This document shows, piece after piece, positions 45,183 through 54,448 of a stretch of 64,000 bases of DNA (the first letter of the stretch is position 1; each line of letters starts with the position of its first letter). This DNA comes from Streptomyces adustus (GTDB taxonomy: Bacteria; Actinomycetota; Actinomycetes; Streptomycetales; Streptomycetaceae): NCBI RefSeq assembly GCF_009377175.1, contig NZ_VJZD01000008.1, positions 16,971 to 80,970 on the forward strand. Reading direction: 5' to 3'. A model generated the notes under the pieces. That model had not been told where the DNA came from. It did not search any database and saw nothing but the letters and a program-made list of their open reading frames with translations. The position numbers and the translations under genes were made by a program.

Positions 45183-46526
45183 ATGACGTCGGACACCCCG
45201 GCAGGGGCCGGTCCGGCCCCTGCCGGGCCGAGGAGACGCAAGAGCGTGACCGGCACCCGCAAGACCGTGGCGGCGCTGTTCCTGCTGCCGGCCCTGGTGC
45301 TGCTCGGCGCGCTCGTGGTCTACCCGATCGGGTACTCGGTCGTACGCAGTTTCTACGACCGCTCCGGCGACGGCTTCGCCGGATTCGACAACTACCGGGC
45401 CCTGTTCACCGACGACGGCATCCGCACGGCGTTGAAGAACAACGTCATCTGGGTGGTGTTCGCGCCCACGGTCGCCACCGCGCTCGGTCTGATCTTCGCG
45501 GTGCTGACCGAACGGGTGCGCTGGGGAACGGCGTTCAAGCTGGTCGTCTTCATGCCGATGGCGATCTCGATGCTGGCGGCCGGCATCATCTTCCGGCTGG
45601 TCTACGACCAGGACCCGGACAAGGGCGTGGCGAACGCGGTGTGGGTCGGGGTGCACGACACGTTCGCGCAGTCGTCGGCGTTCCCGAACGCCCACCCGGG
45701 CCGCGAGTCGCCGCTCGTCGCCCAGGGCGGCGGGTTCGTCACCAAGGCCCCCGTGCGCACCGGCGAGGCCGTCACCCTGCCGCTCGTCGGTGTCGCCCCC
45801 GACCAGATGCCCGACGGTGCCGCGCCGGCCGCGGTGCCGAAGGCCGAACCGGGGAAGATCACCGGCACCACCTGGCAGGACTTCACCCGCGGCAAGGGGG
45901 TGGGCACGCTCGGCGCCCCCGACCCGTCCGAGCAGGGCTACTCCGGCATGCGGATCGAGGCGGTGAAGGACGGCCGGGTCGTGGCGTCGGCGAAGGCCGC
46001 GGCCGACGGCACCTTCACGCTCCCGGCGGCCGCGGACGGGGCCGTGCTGCGGCTGCCCGCGAGCAACTTCCAGGCGCCGTACAACGGGCTGGACTGGCTG
46101 GGCCCTTCGCTGGTCACCCCGGCCATCATCGGCTCGTACGTCTGGATGTGGGCGGGCTTCGCGATGGTGCTGATCGCGGCCGGGCTCGCGGGCGTGCCCC
46201 GGGAACTCCTGGAGGCCGCCCGGGTCGACGGCGCCAACGAGTGGCAGGTGTTCCGCCGGGTCACGGTGCCGCTGCTCGCCCCCGTCCTCGCGGTGGTCGC
46301 GGTCACGCTGATGATCAATGTGCTGAAGGTCTTCGACCTGGTCTTCATCATCGCCCCGGGGTCCTCCCAGGACGACGCGAACGTGCTCGCCCTGGAGCTG
46401 TACCGCAAGGGCTTCTCCGAGGACCAGCCGGGCGTCGCCAGCGCGATCGCGGTGTTCCTGCTGCTGCTGGTCATCCCGGTGATGTGGTTCAACGTACGGC
46501 GGCTCAGGCGGGAGGTGCGGCGATGA
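45183..46526 (+). CDS. Sugar ABC permease with large inserted extracytoplasmic domain
   Basis: 447 residues, about 150 longer than ordinary MalF-type permeases. Helices 1-3 occupy residues 25-140. An insertion at about 140-303 contains a beta-rich segment GKITGTTWQDFTRG...DPSEQGYSGMRIEAVKDGRV...ADGTFTLPAA that has the pattern of an SdrD-B/Cna-B-type domain. Then helices 4-6 follow with the EAA loop EAARVDGANEWQVFRRVTVP. The insert faces outside, where it could help dock the binding protein or bind sugar. The ATG at 45183 is seven bases after the preceding stop. No ATPase is encoded; MsiK or similar is needed. Confidence 0.88.
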   Translation: MTSDTPAGAGPAPAGPRRRKSVTGTRKTVAALFLLPALVLLGALVVYPIGYSVVRSFYDRSGDGFAGFDNYRALFTDDGIRTALKNNVIWVVFAPTVATALGLIFAVLTERVRWGTAFKLVVFMPMAISMLAAGIIFRLVYDQDPDKGVANAVWVGVHDTFAQSSAFPNAHPGRESPLVAQGGGFVTKAPVRTGEAVTLPLVGVAPDQMPDGAAPAAVPKAEPGKITGTTWQDFTRGKGVGTLGAPDPSEQGYSGMRIEAVKDGRVVASAKAAADGTFTLPAAADGAVLRLPASNFQAPYNGLDWLGPSLVTPAIIGSYVWMWAGFAMVLIAAGLAGVPRELLEAARVDGANEWQVFRRVTVPLLAPVLAVVAVTLMINVLKVFDLVFIIAPGSSQDDANVLALELYRKGFSEDQPGVASAIAVFLLLLVIPVMWFNVRRLRREVRR

Positions 46527-47365
46527 CGGCATGGCTGCTCGCGAAGGTCAACGGCGGTCTGGTCCGGGTCTTCCTGCTGCTGGTCGGCCTGTTCTGGCTG
46601 GTGCCGACGATCGGTCTGCTCCTGTCGTCGCTGCGCTCCCCCACCGACATGAGCGCGAGCGGCTGGTGGGAGGTCTTCACTCAGCCGTCCCAACTCACCT
46701 GGGAGAACTACCGGAACCTGCTGGAGAACGGTGACATCACCGGCTCCCTGGTCAACACGGTGCTGATCACGGTCCCGGCGACCGTGCTGGTGGTGGCGAT
46801 CGGCTCGCTCGCGGGCTACGCGTTCGCGTGGATGGAGTTCCCGGGCCGGGACTGGTGGTTCCTGGGCGTGGTGGGGCTGTTGGTCGTGCCCGTGCAGGTG
46901 GCACTGATCCCGATCGCCGAACTGTTCGGCAAGCTGGGCCTGTTCGGGTCCATCCTCGGGGTGATCCTGTTCCACGTCGGCTTCGGCCTGCCCTTCGCGG
47001 TGTTCCTGCTGCGGAACTTCTTCGCGGAGATCCCCCGTGAACTGCTGGAGGCGGCCCGCCTCGACGGAGCGGGCGAACTACGGCTGTTCGCACGGGTCGT
47101 GCTGCCGCTGGGCGGCCCGGCGATCGCGAGCCTGGCCATCTTCCAGTTCCTGTGGGTGTGGAACGACATGCTGGTCGCGCTGGTGTTCACCGACGCGGAC
47201 AGCCAGCCGATCACGGTCGCGCTCCAGACGCAGGTACGGCAGTTCGGCAACAACATCGACGTGCTGGCTCCCGGCGCGTTCATCTCCATGGTGATCCCGC
47301 TGGCCGTCTTCTTCGTGTTCCAGCGGCAGTTCGTCACCGGCGTGATGGCGGGCGCGGTCAAGTAG
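46523..47365 (+). CDS. Sugar ABC transporter permease (MalG type, second system)
   Basis: 280 residues, six membrane helices, EAA loop EAARLDGAGELRLFARVVLP, terminal GVMAGAVK. The start overlaps the preceding permease by four bases. It pairs with the insert-bearing permease to form the channel. A terminator follows 23 bases after the stop. Confidence 0.9.
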   Translation: MTAWLLAKVNGGLVRVFLLLVGLFWLVPTIGLLLSSLRSPTDMSASGWWEVFTQPSQLTWENYRNLLENGDITGSLVNTVLITVPATVLVVAIGSLAGYAFAWMEFPGRDWWFLGVVGLLVVPVQVALIPIAELFGKLGLFGSILGVILFHVGFGLPFAVFLLRNFFAEIPRELLEAARLDGAGELRLFARVVLPLGGPAIASLAIFQFLWVWNDMLVALVFTDADSQPITVALQTQVRQFGNNIDVLAPGAFISMVIPLAVFFVFQRQFVTGVMAGAVK

Positions 47366-47388
47366 GCCTGGTTGCAGGCGTGGTTTCC

Positions 47389-47417
47389 GGGGCGGGTCGA
47401 AGTCATCGGCCCGCCCC
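47389..47417 (+). terminator. Terminator of the second sugar importer
   Basis: GGGGCGGG / CCCGCCCC with a 13-base loop, between the last permease and the first glycosyltransferase gene. Confidence 0.65.
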
Positions 47418-47520
47418 TCGCCGTTCACCCGACATCCCCCGTATGCCGCACACACCGTAACCAAGTCACTCCATCGGACGTTCCCGGGCAGAACGCCCAG
47501 CGCCGACCCATGGATGTCCC

Positions 47521-49782
47521 GTGCCCAGGTTCAGTGTCATCGTCCCCGCGTACAAGGTTCAGGCGTACCTGCACGAATGCCTGCAATCGGTACTCTCGCA
47601 GTCGTACGCCGATCTGGAACTGATCGCGGTCGACGACTGCTCACCGGACGCCTGCGGCGCGATCATCGACGAGTTCGCGGCGCGCGATCCCCGCGTACGG
47701 GCACTGCACCTGCCGGAGAACCGGGGGCTGGGCCCGGCCCGCAACGCCGGTATGGAGCAGGCCACGGGCGACTACCTGGTCTTCCTCGACTCCGACGACA
47801 CACTCACCCCGGGTGCGCTCGACGCGATCGCCGACCGGCTCAAGGCGACCGGCGAACCGGACGTGCTGGTCTACGACTACGCCCGTACGTTCTGGACCGG
47901 CGAGGCCGTCCGCAACAGGTTCGCGGGCCGGCTCACCGAGGAGGGCCCGGCCCCGTTCCGGCTCGCGGACCGGCCGGATCTGCTGCGGGTGCTGATGGTG
48001 GCCTGGAACAAGGCGTGCCGGCGGGACTTCGTGGAACGCGAGGGGCTGCGGTTCCCGCCCGGCTACTACGAGGACACGCCCTGGACCTATCCGGTCCTGA
48101 TGGCCGCCGGATCCCTGGCGACCCTCGACCGGGTGTGCGTGCACTACCGGCAGCGCCGCCAGGGGAACATCCTCGGCACCACCAGCCGCCGGCACTTCGA
48201 TGTGTTCGAGCAGTACGACCGGGTCTTCGCGTTCCTCGACGGGCGTCCCGAACTCGCCTGCTGGAAGCCGCTGTTGTTCCGCCGCATGGTCGACCACTTC
48301 TCGACGGTGTTCACCAGGCCGGGCCGGCTGCCGCGCGCCGCCCGCGCCGAGTTCCTGCGCCGGGCCCGCGCCCAGTACCGCCGTCACCGCGTCCCCGGCA
48401 CCCCCGTCTCCCCGCGCACCCGGCTGCGGCACGGGCTGGTCCGCCTGGGCCTGCACCGCACCTATCGCGTGCTGCAACGGGCGACGAGCCTGTACCGCCG
48501 CACCCGGCGGCTCGCCGGCCTGCTGCTCAAGGTGCTGCGGGCCGGGACGTTGCAGCTGCACTACCGCGTCCAGCTGCGCCTTCCGCTCCGTGCCGACCGG
48601 GCGGTCTTCGCGGCCTACTGGGGTCGCGGCCACGGCTGCAACCCGGGCGCGCTGGAGACCGCATTCCGCGCGCACGCCCCGCACATCCGTACGGCGTGGA
48701 TCGCCCGGCCCGAGCACCACGACACGATCCCGCCGGGCACCCGGCGGCTGACCCCGGGCACGGCCGCCTACTGGACGGCGCTGGCCCGCTCCAAGTACCT
48801 CGTCAACAACGTCAACTTCGACCGGCGCCTGGTCAAGCGCCGCGGCCAGGTCTTCGTCCAGACCCAGCACGGCACCCCGCTCAAGCGCATGGGCCTCGAT
48901 CTCCAGGACCGTCCGGCGGCGGCGCGCGGGATGGACTTCGCGGAGCTCCTCAGGAGCGTCGACAAGTGGGACTACGTCCTGTCCGCCAACCGCCACACCA
49001 CGCTGACCTGGGAGCGGGTCTACCCCGGCGGCTACACCACGCTGGACTACGGCTACCCGCGCAACGACGTCCTCCAGCGGGCGAGCGCGGCGGACACCGC
49101 GCTGCTGCGGGCGTCCCTGGGCATCCCCGAGGGCACGGTGGCGATCCTTTACGCGCCCACCCACCGCGACTACCGCACCACCCGGCACACCTCGCTGGAC
49201 CTGGAGCGCGTGCTGCGCCGCCTGGGCCCGCGCTTCATGATCCTGGTCCGCTCCCACCAGGGGCAGGCCGGGCCCCCGGCCCGGGGCGCCCGCATCGTCG
49301 ACGTCACCGGCCACCCGAGCGTGGAGTCGCTGTGCCTGGCCGCGGACGCGCTGGTCACCGACTACTCGTCGATCATGTTCGACTACGCCAACCTGGACCG
49401 GCCGATCGTGATCCACGACGCCGACCGGGAGGCCTACGAGGCGACCCGCGGCACCTACTTCGACCTGCGCGCCTTCCCGCCGGGCCCGGTCGTGCGCACC
49501 GAGGACGAGCTGATCACCGCCTTCGCGAGCGGCCACTGGCGCGGAGCGCGCTCCGAGCGGCTGCGCACCGCCTTCCGGGAGCGCTTCTGCCCGTACGACG
49601 ACGGAAACGCCGCCGAACGGGTCGTACGCCATGTGGTGCTGGGCCAGACGCCGGGGCTGCCCGCGGTCGTGCCGCTCGACCGGCGGCGCCCGGTGCCGTC
49701 GGCGGCCGAGGCGCTCACGAGCTCCCCGCTCGCCACGACGGCGCAACCTTCCGGCCCGTCCCCCGTCACCGACAGCCACTGA
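47521..49782 (+). CDS. Bifunctional GT2 / TagF-like glycerophosphotransferase, copy 1 (both active sites intact)
   Basis: 753 residues. The N-terminal GT2 domain has VIVPAYKVQAYL, VDDCSPD, LDSDD (about 89) and the catalytic-base motif YYEDTPW (about 181). A basic linker follows. The C-terminal half is a CDP-glycerol:poly(glycerophosphate) transferase domain with QTQHGTPLK (about 448), YAPTHRD and DYSSIMFDYANLDRP (about 615). Such proteins build and decorate teichoic-acid-like wall polymers from CDP-glycerol or CDP-ribitol and a sugar nucleotide at the inner membrane face. It is the first of three tandem paralogues. The GTG at 47521 matches the N-termini of the other copies (MPRF). Confidence 0.88.
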   Translation: MPRFSVIVPAYKVQAYLHECLQSVLSQSYADLELIAVDDCSPDACGAIIDEFAARDPRVRALHLPENRGLGPARNAGMEQATGDYLVFLDSDDTLTPGALDAIADRLKATGEPDVLVYDYARTFWTGEAVRNRFAGRLTEEGPAPFRLADRPDLLRVLMVAWNKACRRDFVEREGLRFPPGYYEDTPWTYPVLMAAGSLATLDRVCVHYRQRRQGNILGTTSRRHFDVFEQYDRVFAFLDGRPELACWKPLLFRRMVDHFSTVFTRPGRLPRAARAEFLRRARAQYRRHRVPGTPVSPRTRLRHGLVRLGLHRTYRVLQRATSLYRRTRRLAGLLLKVLRAGTLQLHYRVQLRLPLRADRAVFAAYWGRGHGCNPGALETAFRAHAPHIRTAWIARPEHHDTIPPGTRRLTPGTAAYWTALARSKYLVNNVNFDRRLVKRRGQVFVQTQHGTPLKRMGLDLQDRPAAARGMDFAELLRSVDKWDYVLSANRHTTLTWERVYPGGYTTLDYGYPRNDVLQRASAADTALLRASLGIPEGTVAILYAPTHRDYRTTRHTSLDLERVLRRLGPRFMILVRSHQGQAGPPARGARIVDVTGHPSVESLCLAADALVTDYSSIMFDYANLDRPIVIHDADREAYEATRGTYFDLRAFPPGPVVRTEDELITAFASGHWRGARSERLRTAFRERFCPYDDGNAAERVVRHVVLGQTPGLPAVVPLDRRRPVPSAAEALTSSPLATTAQPSGPSPVTDSH

Positions 49783-49809
49783 ACACCGTTTGCCCTATCG
49801 GGAGTTCCC

Positions 49810-49896
49810 ATGCCCCTCAGCAACTCGCGGCCCACCCCGACCCGGCCGCCCACCTGGCGGCCGACCGGGCGGCCGGGCCGTGTCCGCACGGCCTGA
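49810..49896 (+). CDS. Short open frame (28 codons) with strong ribosome site
   Basis: MPLSNSRPTPTRPPTWRP... then TGA. GGGAG is placed perfectly five bases before the ATG. The composition is Pro/Arg/Thr only. It may be a leader peptide, a relic of a paralogue start (compare MPRF starts either side) or chance. Confidence 0.3.
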   Translation: MPLSNSRPTPTRPPTWRPTGRPGRVRTA

Positions 49897-49930
49897 GCAC
49901 CGGGACCCGGACCGGACCCCGACCGGGAAG

Positions 49931-49976
49931 GCCGGCCGGTGCCCCGGTCGGGGTCCCGGCCGCGCCCCCGGCCGGC
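49931..49976 (+). terminator. GC-rich hairpin between copies 1 and 2
   Basis: GCCGGCCGG (49931-49939) pairs with CCGGCCGGC (49968-49976); the loop itself can fold. It could attenuate or separate expression of copy 1 from copies 2 and 3. Confidence 0.35.
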
Positions 49977-50010
49977 ACCCCGGTCGGGACCTCGACAGAG
50001 AAAGAGCAGA

Positions 50011-52212
50011 ATGCCCCGCTTCACCATCATCGTCCCGTCCCCGGGGATCGGGGGCCGGCTGTCCCTGGCGCTGGACTCCGTCCTCGCCCAGTCCTTCGGC
50101 GACTTCGAGCTGATCCCGGTCTGTGACGCGCCCGACGCCCCGGCGGCGGAGGTCGCCGCCGGCTACGCGGGGCGGGACGCGCGGGTGACCCCGGTGCACT
50201 CACCGCCGTCCGCCGGTCCGGGCGCGGCGCGCAACGCCGGGATGCGGGCGGCGTCCGGCGCGTATCTGCTGTTCCTCGACGGCGACGACGTGCTGGCCCC
50301 GGGCGCGCTGGCCGCGCTGGCCGACCGGCTGGACACCACCGGTGACGTCGACGTCCTGTACTTCGAGCACGAGCGGACGCCGTGGTGGGAGGGCGAGCCG
50401 ACCAGCCCGGCGGCGCCGCTGCTGGCCCAGGCCCCGCCGGGCGCCTTCGCCCCCGACCGGGCGCCCGAGGTGACCTGTGTGCGGCTGCCCGCCTGGAGCG
50501 CCGCCCACCGCAGGGAGTTCCTCGCCGAGCGGCGGATCGCCTTCCCCGACGGCCACTTCGCGGAGCTGGGCTTCGGCGGCCTGGTCACGATCGCGGCCGA
50601 ACGGGTCGCCGTACTGCGCTCGGTGGTCGTACGGCACCGGCTGCGCCGCCAGGGCAGCCGGTCCGGCCGGCCGGGCGCGCACCACTTCGAGCTGCTCGAC
50701 CAGACGGACCTGCTGCTCTCGCGGGCCGCCGAGCAGGGGCTGTCCGGCGAACGGGCGGGCGCCCTGTTCGAGCAGCTGTTCGCGCAGGTGCTGAGGACGG
50801 CGGCCCACCCCAGGCGGCTGACGTCGGGCAGGCGCGCCTTCTTCCGCCGGTCCTGCCGCCTGTACCGCCGCCACCGTCCGGCCGGTTTCCGCAGGCCGGG
50901 CGGCAGTCTGGGGGTGCAGCACCGGCTGCTGGCGGCCGGGGCGTACACCGCGTTCCGTGCCCTGCGCGGCGCCAACCAGGTCGCGGCGCGGGCCGCCCGG
51001 AGCCTCCCGCACCCCCGGATGCTGCGCACCCGGCTGCGGTACCGCAGGCAGCTGCGCCGCCCGCTCGATCCCCATCTGGCCGTGTACTGCGCCTACTGGG
51101 GCCGCGGATACGCGTGCAGCCCGGCCGCCATCCACGCCAAGGCCCGGGAACTCGCCCCGCACATCCGGTCGGTGTTCCTGGTGGAGCCCGAACACGCGCA
51201 CACCATGCCGGAGGACGTCGACCACGTGGTGATCGGCAGCCGCCGCTACTGGGAGGTCCTGGCCCGCGCCACGTACCTGATCAACAACGCCAACTTCGCG
51301 GAGGGCGTGGTCAAGCGCCCCGGCAGCGTGCACGTGCAGACCCAGCACGGCACGCCGCTGAAGAAGATGGGCGTCGACCAGTCGACGTACCCCGTGGTGG
51401 CCGCGGCGACCGGCAGCTTCACCAGGCTGCTGGGTCGCGTCGACCGCTGGGACTACAACCTCTCCGCCAACCGTCACTCCACCCAGATGTGGGAGCGCGC
51501 CTTCCCCGGCTCATACGAGGCCCTGGAGTACGGCTATCCGCGCAACGACGTCTACCTCACCGCGACCGCCGATGACGTCGCCCGGGTCCGCCGGGAGCTG
51601 GGCGTCCCGCAGGGCGCGACGGCCGTCCTGTACGCGCCGACGCACCGCGACCACCAGAGCGGCTTCGAGCCGGGCCTGGACCTGGAGAGGTTCTGCGCGG
51701 AGGCCGGCGAGGACGTCGTGGTCCTGCTGCGCGCCCACTACTTCTACGACCGGGGCCACGGCGCCCGCAGCGGCCGGATCATCGACGTGACCTCGCACCG
51801 CTCCTCCGAGGACGTCTGTCTGGCCGCCGACGCGCTGATCACCGACTACTCGTCGATCATGTTCGACTACGCCAACCTGGACCGGCCGATCGTCGTGTAC
51901 GCCGACGACTGGGAGGTCTACCAGGAGACCCGGGGCGTCTACTTCGACCTGCTCCGGGAGCCGCCGGGACCGGTGGCGCGCACCCCGCGGGAACTGGCCC
52001 GCGTCTTCGCCGACGGCTCGTACGCGGGGCCGCGCTCCCGCGCGCTGCGGGCCGCGTTCCGGGAGCGGTTCTGCCAGTTCGACGACGGCCGGGCCGCCGA
52101 GCGGGTGGTGCGCCGGGTGCTGCTCGGCGAGCCGCCGGAGGCGATCCCGCCGGTGCTGCCGCTCGACCGGCGCGTCCCGGCCCCCGCCGCCGCCACTCTC
52201 GTGAGGAGCTGA
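50011..52212 (+). CDS. Bifunctional GT2 / TagF-like protein, copy 2 (GT2 half degenerate)
   Basis: 733 residues, same two-domain layout as its neighbours. The GT2 half is altered: the nucleotide-binding VDD is VCDAPD, the LDSDD is LDGDD, and the catalytic ED of copies 1 and 3 (YYEDTPW) is replaced by HFAELGFGG near residue 185. The TagF half is intact, with QTQHGTPLKKMG (about 443), YAPTHRD and DYSSIMFDYANLDRP (about 612). So this copy probably works only as a polyol-phosphate transferase. ATG at 50011; copy 3 follows after seven bases. Confidence 0.85.
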   Translation: MPRFTIIVPSPGIGGRLSLALDSVLAQSFGDFELIPVCDAPDAPAAEVAAGYAGRDARVTPVHSPPSAGPGAARNAGMRAASGAYLLFLDGDDVLAPGALAALADRLDTTGDVDVLYFEHERTPWWEGEPTSPAAPLLAQAPPGAFAPDRAPEVTCVRLPAWSAAHRREFLAERRIAFPDGHFAELGFGGLVTIAAERVAVLRSVVVRHRLRRQGSRSGRPGAHHFELLDQTDLLLSRAAEQGLSGERAGALFEQLFAQVLRTAAHPRRLTSGRRAFFRRSCRLYRRHRPAGFRRPGGSLGVQHRLLAAGAYTAFRALRGANQVAARAARSLPHPRMLRTRLRYRRQLRRPLDPHLAVYCAYWGRGYACSPAAIHAKARELAPHIRSVFLVEPEHAHTMPEDVDHVVIGSRRYWEVLARATYLINNANFAEGVVKRPGSVHVQTQHGTPLKKMGVDQSTYPVVAAATGSFTRLLGRVDRWDYNLSANRHSTQMWERAFPGSYEALEYGYPRNDVYLTATADDVARVRRELGVPQGATAVLYAPTHRDHQSGFEPGLDLERFCAEAGEDVVVLLRAHYFYDRGHGARSGRIIDVTSHRSSEDVCLAADALITDYSSIMFDYANLDRPIVVYADDWEVYQETRGVYFDLLREPPGPVARTPRELARVFADGSYAGPRSRALRAAFRERFCQFDDGRAAERVVRRVLLGEPPEAIPPVLPLDRRVPAPAAATLVRS

Positions 52213-52219
52213 CCCCGCA

Positions 52220-54448
52220 GTGCCCCGCTTCAGCGTCATCATCCCCTGCTTCAAGGTGCAGGGTTTCCTGCGCGAGTGCCTCGACTCGGTCCTGGAGCAG
52301 TCGTACCGGGACATCGAGGTGATCGCCGTCGACGACCGTTCCCCGGACGGCTGCGGAGCGATCCTCGACGAGTACGCGGCCCGCGACCCGCGCGTCACGG
52401 TGCTGCACCTGCCGGAGAACGTCGGTCTGGGCCGCGCCCGCAACGCCGGGATGCCCCACGCCACCGGCGACTTCCTCTTCTTCCTCGACAGCGACGACAC
52501 CCTCACCCCGGGCGCGCTGCGCGCGATGGCCGACCGGCTCGACGAGACCGGCGACCCGGACGTCCTGGTCTTCGACTACGCCCGCACCTACTGGTGGGGC
52601 GGCACCCGGCGCAACGCCCTCGCCCATCTGCTCGCGGACATGGGCGAGGGCACCTTCACGGCCGCCGGGCGCCCGGAGATCCTCGATCTGCTGATGGTGG
52701 TCTGGAACAAGGTCTACCGGCGGGAGTTCGTGACGGAGAACGGCTTCGAGTTCCCGCCCGGGTACTACGAGGACACGCCCTGGACGTTCCCGGTGCTGCT
52801 CAGCGCCGGGCGGATCGCCACGCTGGACCGGATCTGTCTGAACTACCGCCAGCGCCGCCAGGGCAACATCCTGTCCACCACCAGTCGCAAGCACTTCGAC
52901 ATCCACGACCAGTACGAGCGGGTCTTCGCGTTCGTCGGCGCCCGCCCCGAACTGGCCGTCTGGCGGCCCTGGCTGCACCGCAAGATGGGCGAGCACTGCC
53001 TCGACATCCTCGCCAAACCGGACCGGCTGCCGCCCGCGGACCGGGCCGAGTTCTTCCGGCTCACCACGCGGATGTTCCGCAGGCACCGCCCGGAGGGCAC
53101 GTCGGTGACCGGCGAGCTGCGGCTGCTGGAGGGCGGCTATCCGGCCTATCTGCTGAAGCGGGGCGCCGGCCGGGCGGCCCGGGAGCTCGGGCGGCGGGCC
53201 CTGCCGGTGTCCAGGGCGGCGGCCGGACGCCTCGGGCAGGGCTGGTCCGCGCTGCACGCCCGCCGTCCGCTCGACCCGCACCTCGTCGTGTACTCGGCGT
53301 TCTCCCACCAGGGCGTGCTCGGCGACCCGGCGGCCGTCTACCGCAAGGCCCGCGAGATCGCCCCGCACCTGCGCGGGGTGTGGGTGGTGGCCGGCGAGGA
53401 GGAGGCGGCCGACCCGGCGCTGCTGCCGGAGGGGGTGGAGCACGTCCTGCTCGACTCCACGCGCTACCGCGAGATCACCGCGCGGGCGACGTACTTCGTC
53501 AACAACGTCAACTGGCCCGGCACCCTGGTCAAACGCCCCGGCAGTGTGCACATCCACACCCATCAGGGCACGCCGCTGAAGTACATGGGGGCCGATCTGC
53601 GGGACAAGCCCGGCGCCCGGCACGGCCTGGACGTGCCGCAGATGCTGCGCCGCGCCGACCGCTGGGACCACAGCCTGGTCGCCAACCGGCACTCCGAGCT
53701 GGTGTGGGAACGGGCGTACCCGTGCCACTTCGCGTCCGCCCGCACCGGCAGCCCCCGCAACGACGTCCTCGTCGGCGCCGGACCGGCCGAGTGCGCGGCC
53801 GCCCGGGACCGGCTGGGCATCCCACCGGGGAACACCGTCGTGCTGTACGCGCCGACCCGCCGCGAGTACCGGCGCGGAGGCCATGTCGACCGCCTCGACC
53901 TGGCCCGGTTCGCCGAGGACCTGGGCCCGGGCCACACCCTCGTCGTACGGCTGCACCCCTCGCTCGCCACCGGTCCGGCGCGCGGTCTCGGCCTGGCGGA
54001 CCTGCACCGGCGCGGGGTGCTGCGCGACGCGACGGACGAGCCGCACGTCGAGACGGTGCTGCTCGCCTCCGACGTGCTGGTCACCGACTACTCGGCCCTG
54101 ATGTTCGACTACGCCTGCCTGGACCGGCCGATCGTCGTCCACGCCGACGACTGGGCCGCGTACTCGGCGAGCCGGGGCACCTACTTCGACATCACCGCCG
54201 AGCCGCCCGGCCCTGTCTCCCGCTCCTACCGGGAACTGGCCGGGCTGCTGGTGTCCGGCGGCTGGCGGGACGCGGAGTCGGCGCGGCTGCGGGCCGCCTT
54301 CCGGGAGCGGTTCTGCACGTACGACGACGGACGCGCCGCCGAACGCGTCGTACGGACGCTGCTGCTGGGCGAGTCCATGCCGTCCGCGGCCGGACGGGCG
54401 CGGGTGCCCGGACCGGCCGCCGGGCACGACCTGCTCGCGTCCTCGTGA
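52220..54448 (+). CDS. Bifunctional GT2 / TagF-like protein, copy 3 (TagF histidine changed)
   Basis: 742 residues. The GT2 half is intact: VIIPCFKVQGFL, VDDRSPD, LDSDD (about 90), YYEDTPW (about 183). In the TagF half the HGTPLK signature reads THQGTPLKYMG (about 445), putting Gln where copies 1 and 2 have the conserved His; YAPTRRE replaces YAPTHRD, and DYSALMFDYACLDRP remains. Glycosylation is thus likely, polyol-phosphate transfer less so. It starts at a GTG and overlaps the next membrane-protein gene by GTGA. Confidence 0.86.
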   Translation: MPRFSVIIPCFKVQGFLRECLDSVLEQSYRDIEVIAVDDRSPDGCGAILDEYAARDPRVTVLHLPENVGLGRARNAGMPHATGDFLFFLDSDDTLTPGALRAMADRLDETGDPDVLVFDYARTYWWGGTRRNALAHLLADMGEGTFTAAGRPEILDLLMVVWNKVYRREFVTENGFEFPPGYYEDTPWTFPVLLSAGRIATLDRICLNYRQRRQGNILSTTSRKHFDIHDQYERVFAFVGARPELAVWRPWLHRKMGEHCLDILAKPDRLPPADRAEFFRLTTRMFRRHRPEGTSVTGELRLLEGGYPAYLLKRGAGRAARELGRRALPVSRAAAGRLGQGWSALHARRPLDPHLVVYSAFSHQGVLGDPAAVYRKAREIAPHLRGVWVVAGEEEAADPALLPEGVEHVLLDSTRYREITARATYFVNNVNWPGTLVKRPGSVHIHTHQGTPLKYMGADLRDKPGARHGLDVPQMLRRADRWDHSLVANRHSELVWERAYPCHFASARTGSPRNDVLVGAGPAECAAARDRLGIPPGNTVVLYAPTRREYRRGGHVDRLDLARFAEDLGPGHTLVVRLHPSLATGPARGLGLADLHRRGVLRDATDEPHVETVLLASDVLVTDYSALMFDYACLDRPIVVHADDWAAYSASRGTYFDITAEPPGPVSRSYRELAGLLVSGGWRDAESARLRAAFRERFCTYDDGRAAERVVRTLLLGESMPSAAGRARVPGPAAGHDLLASS

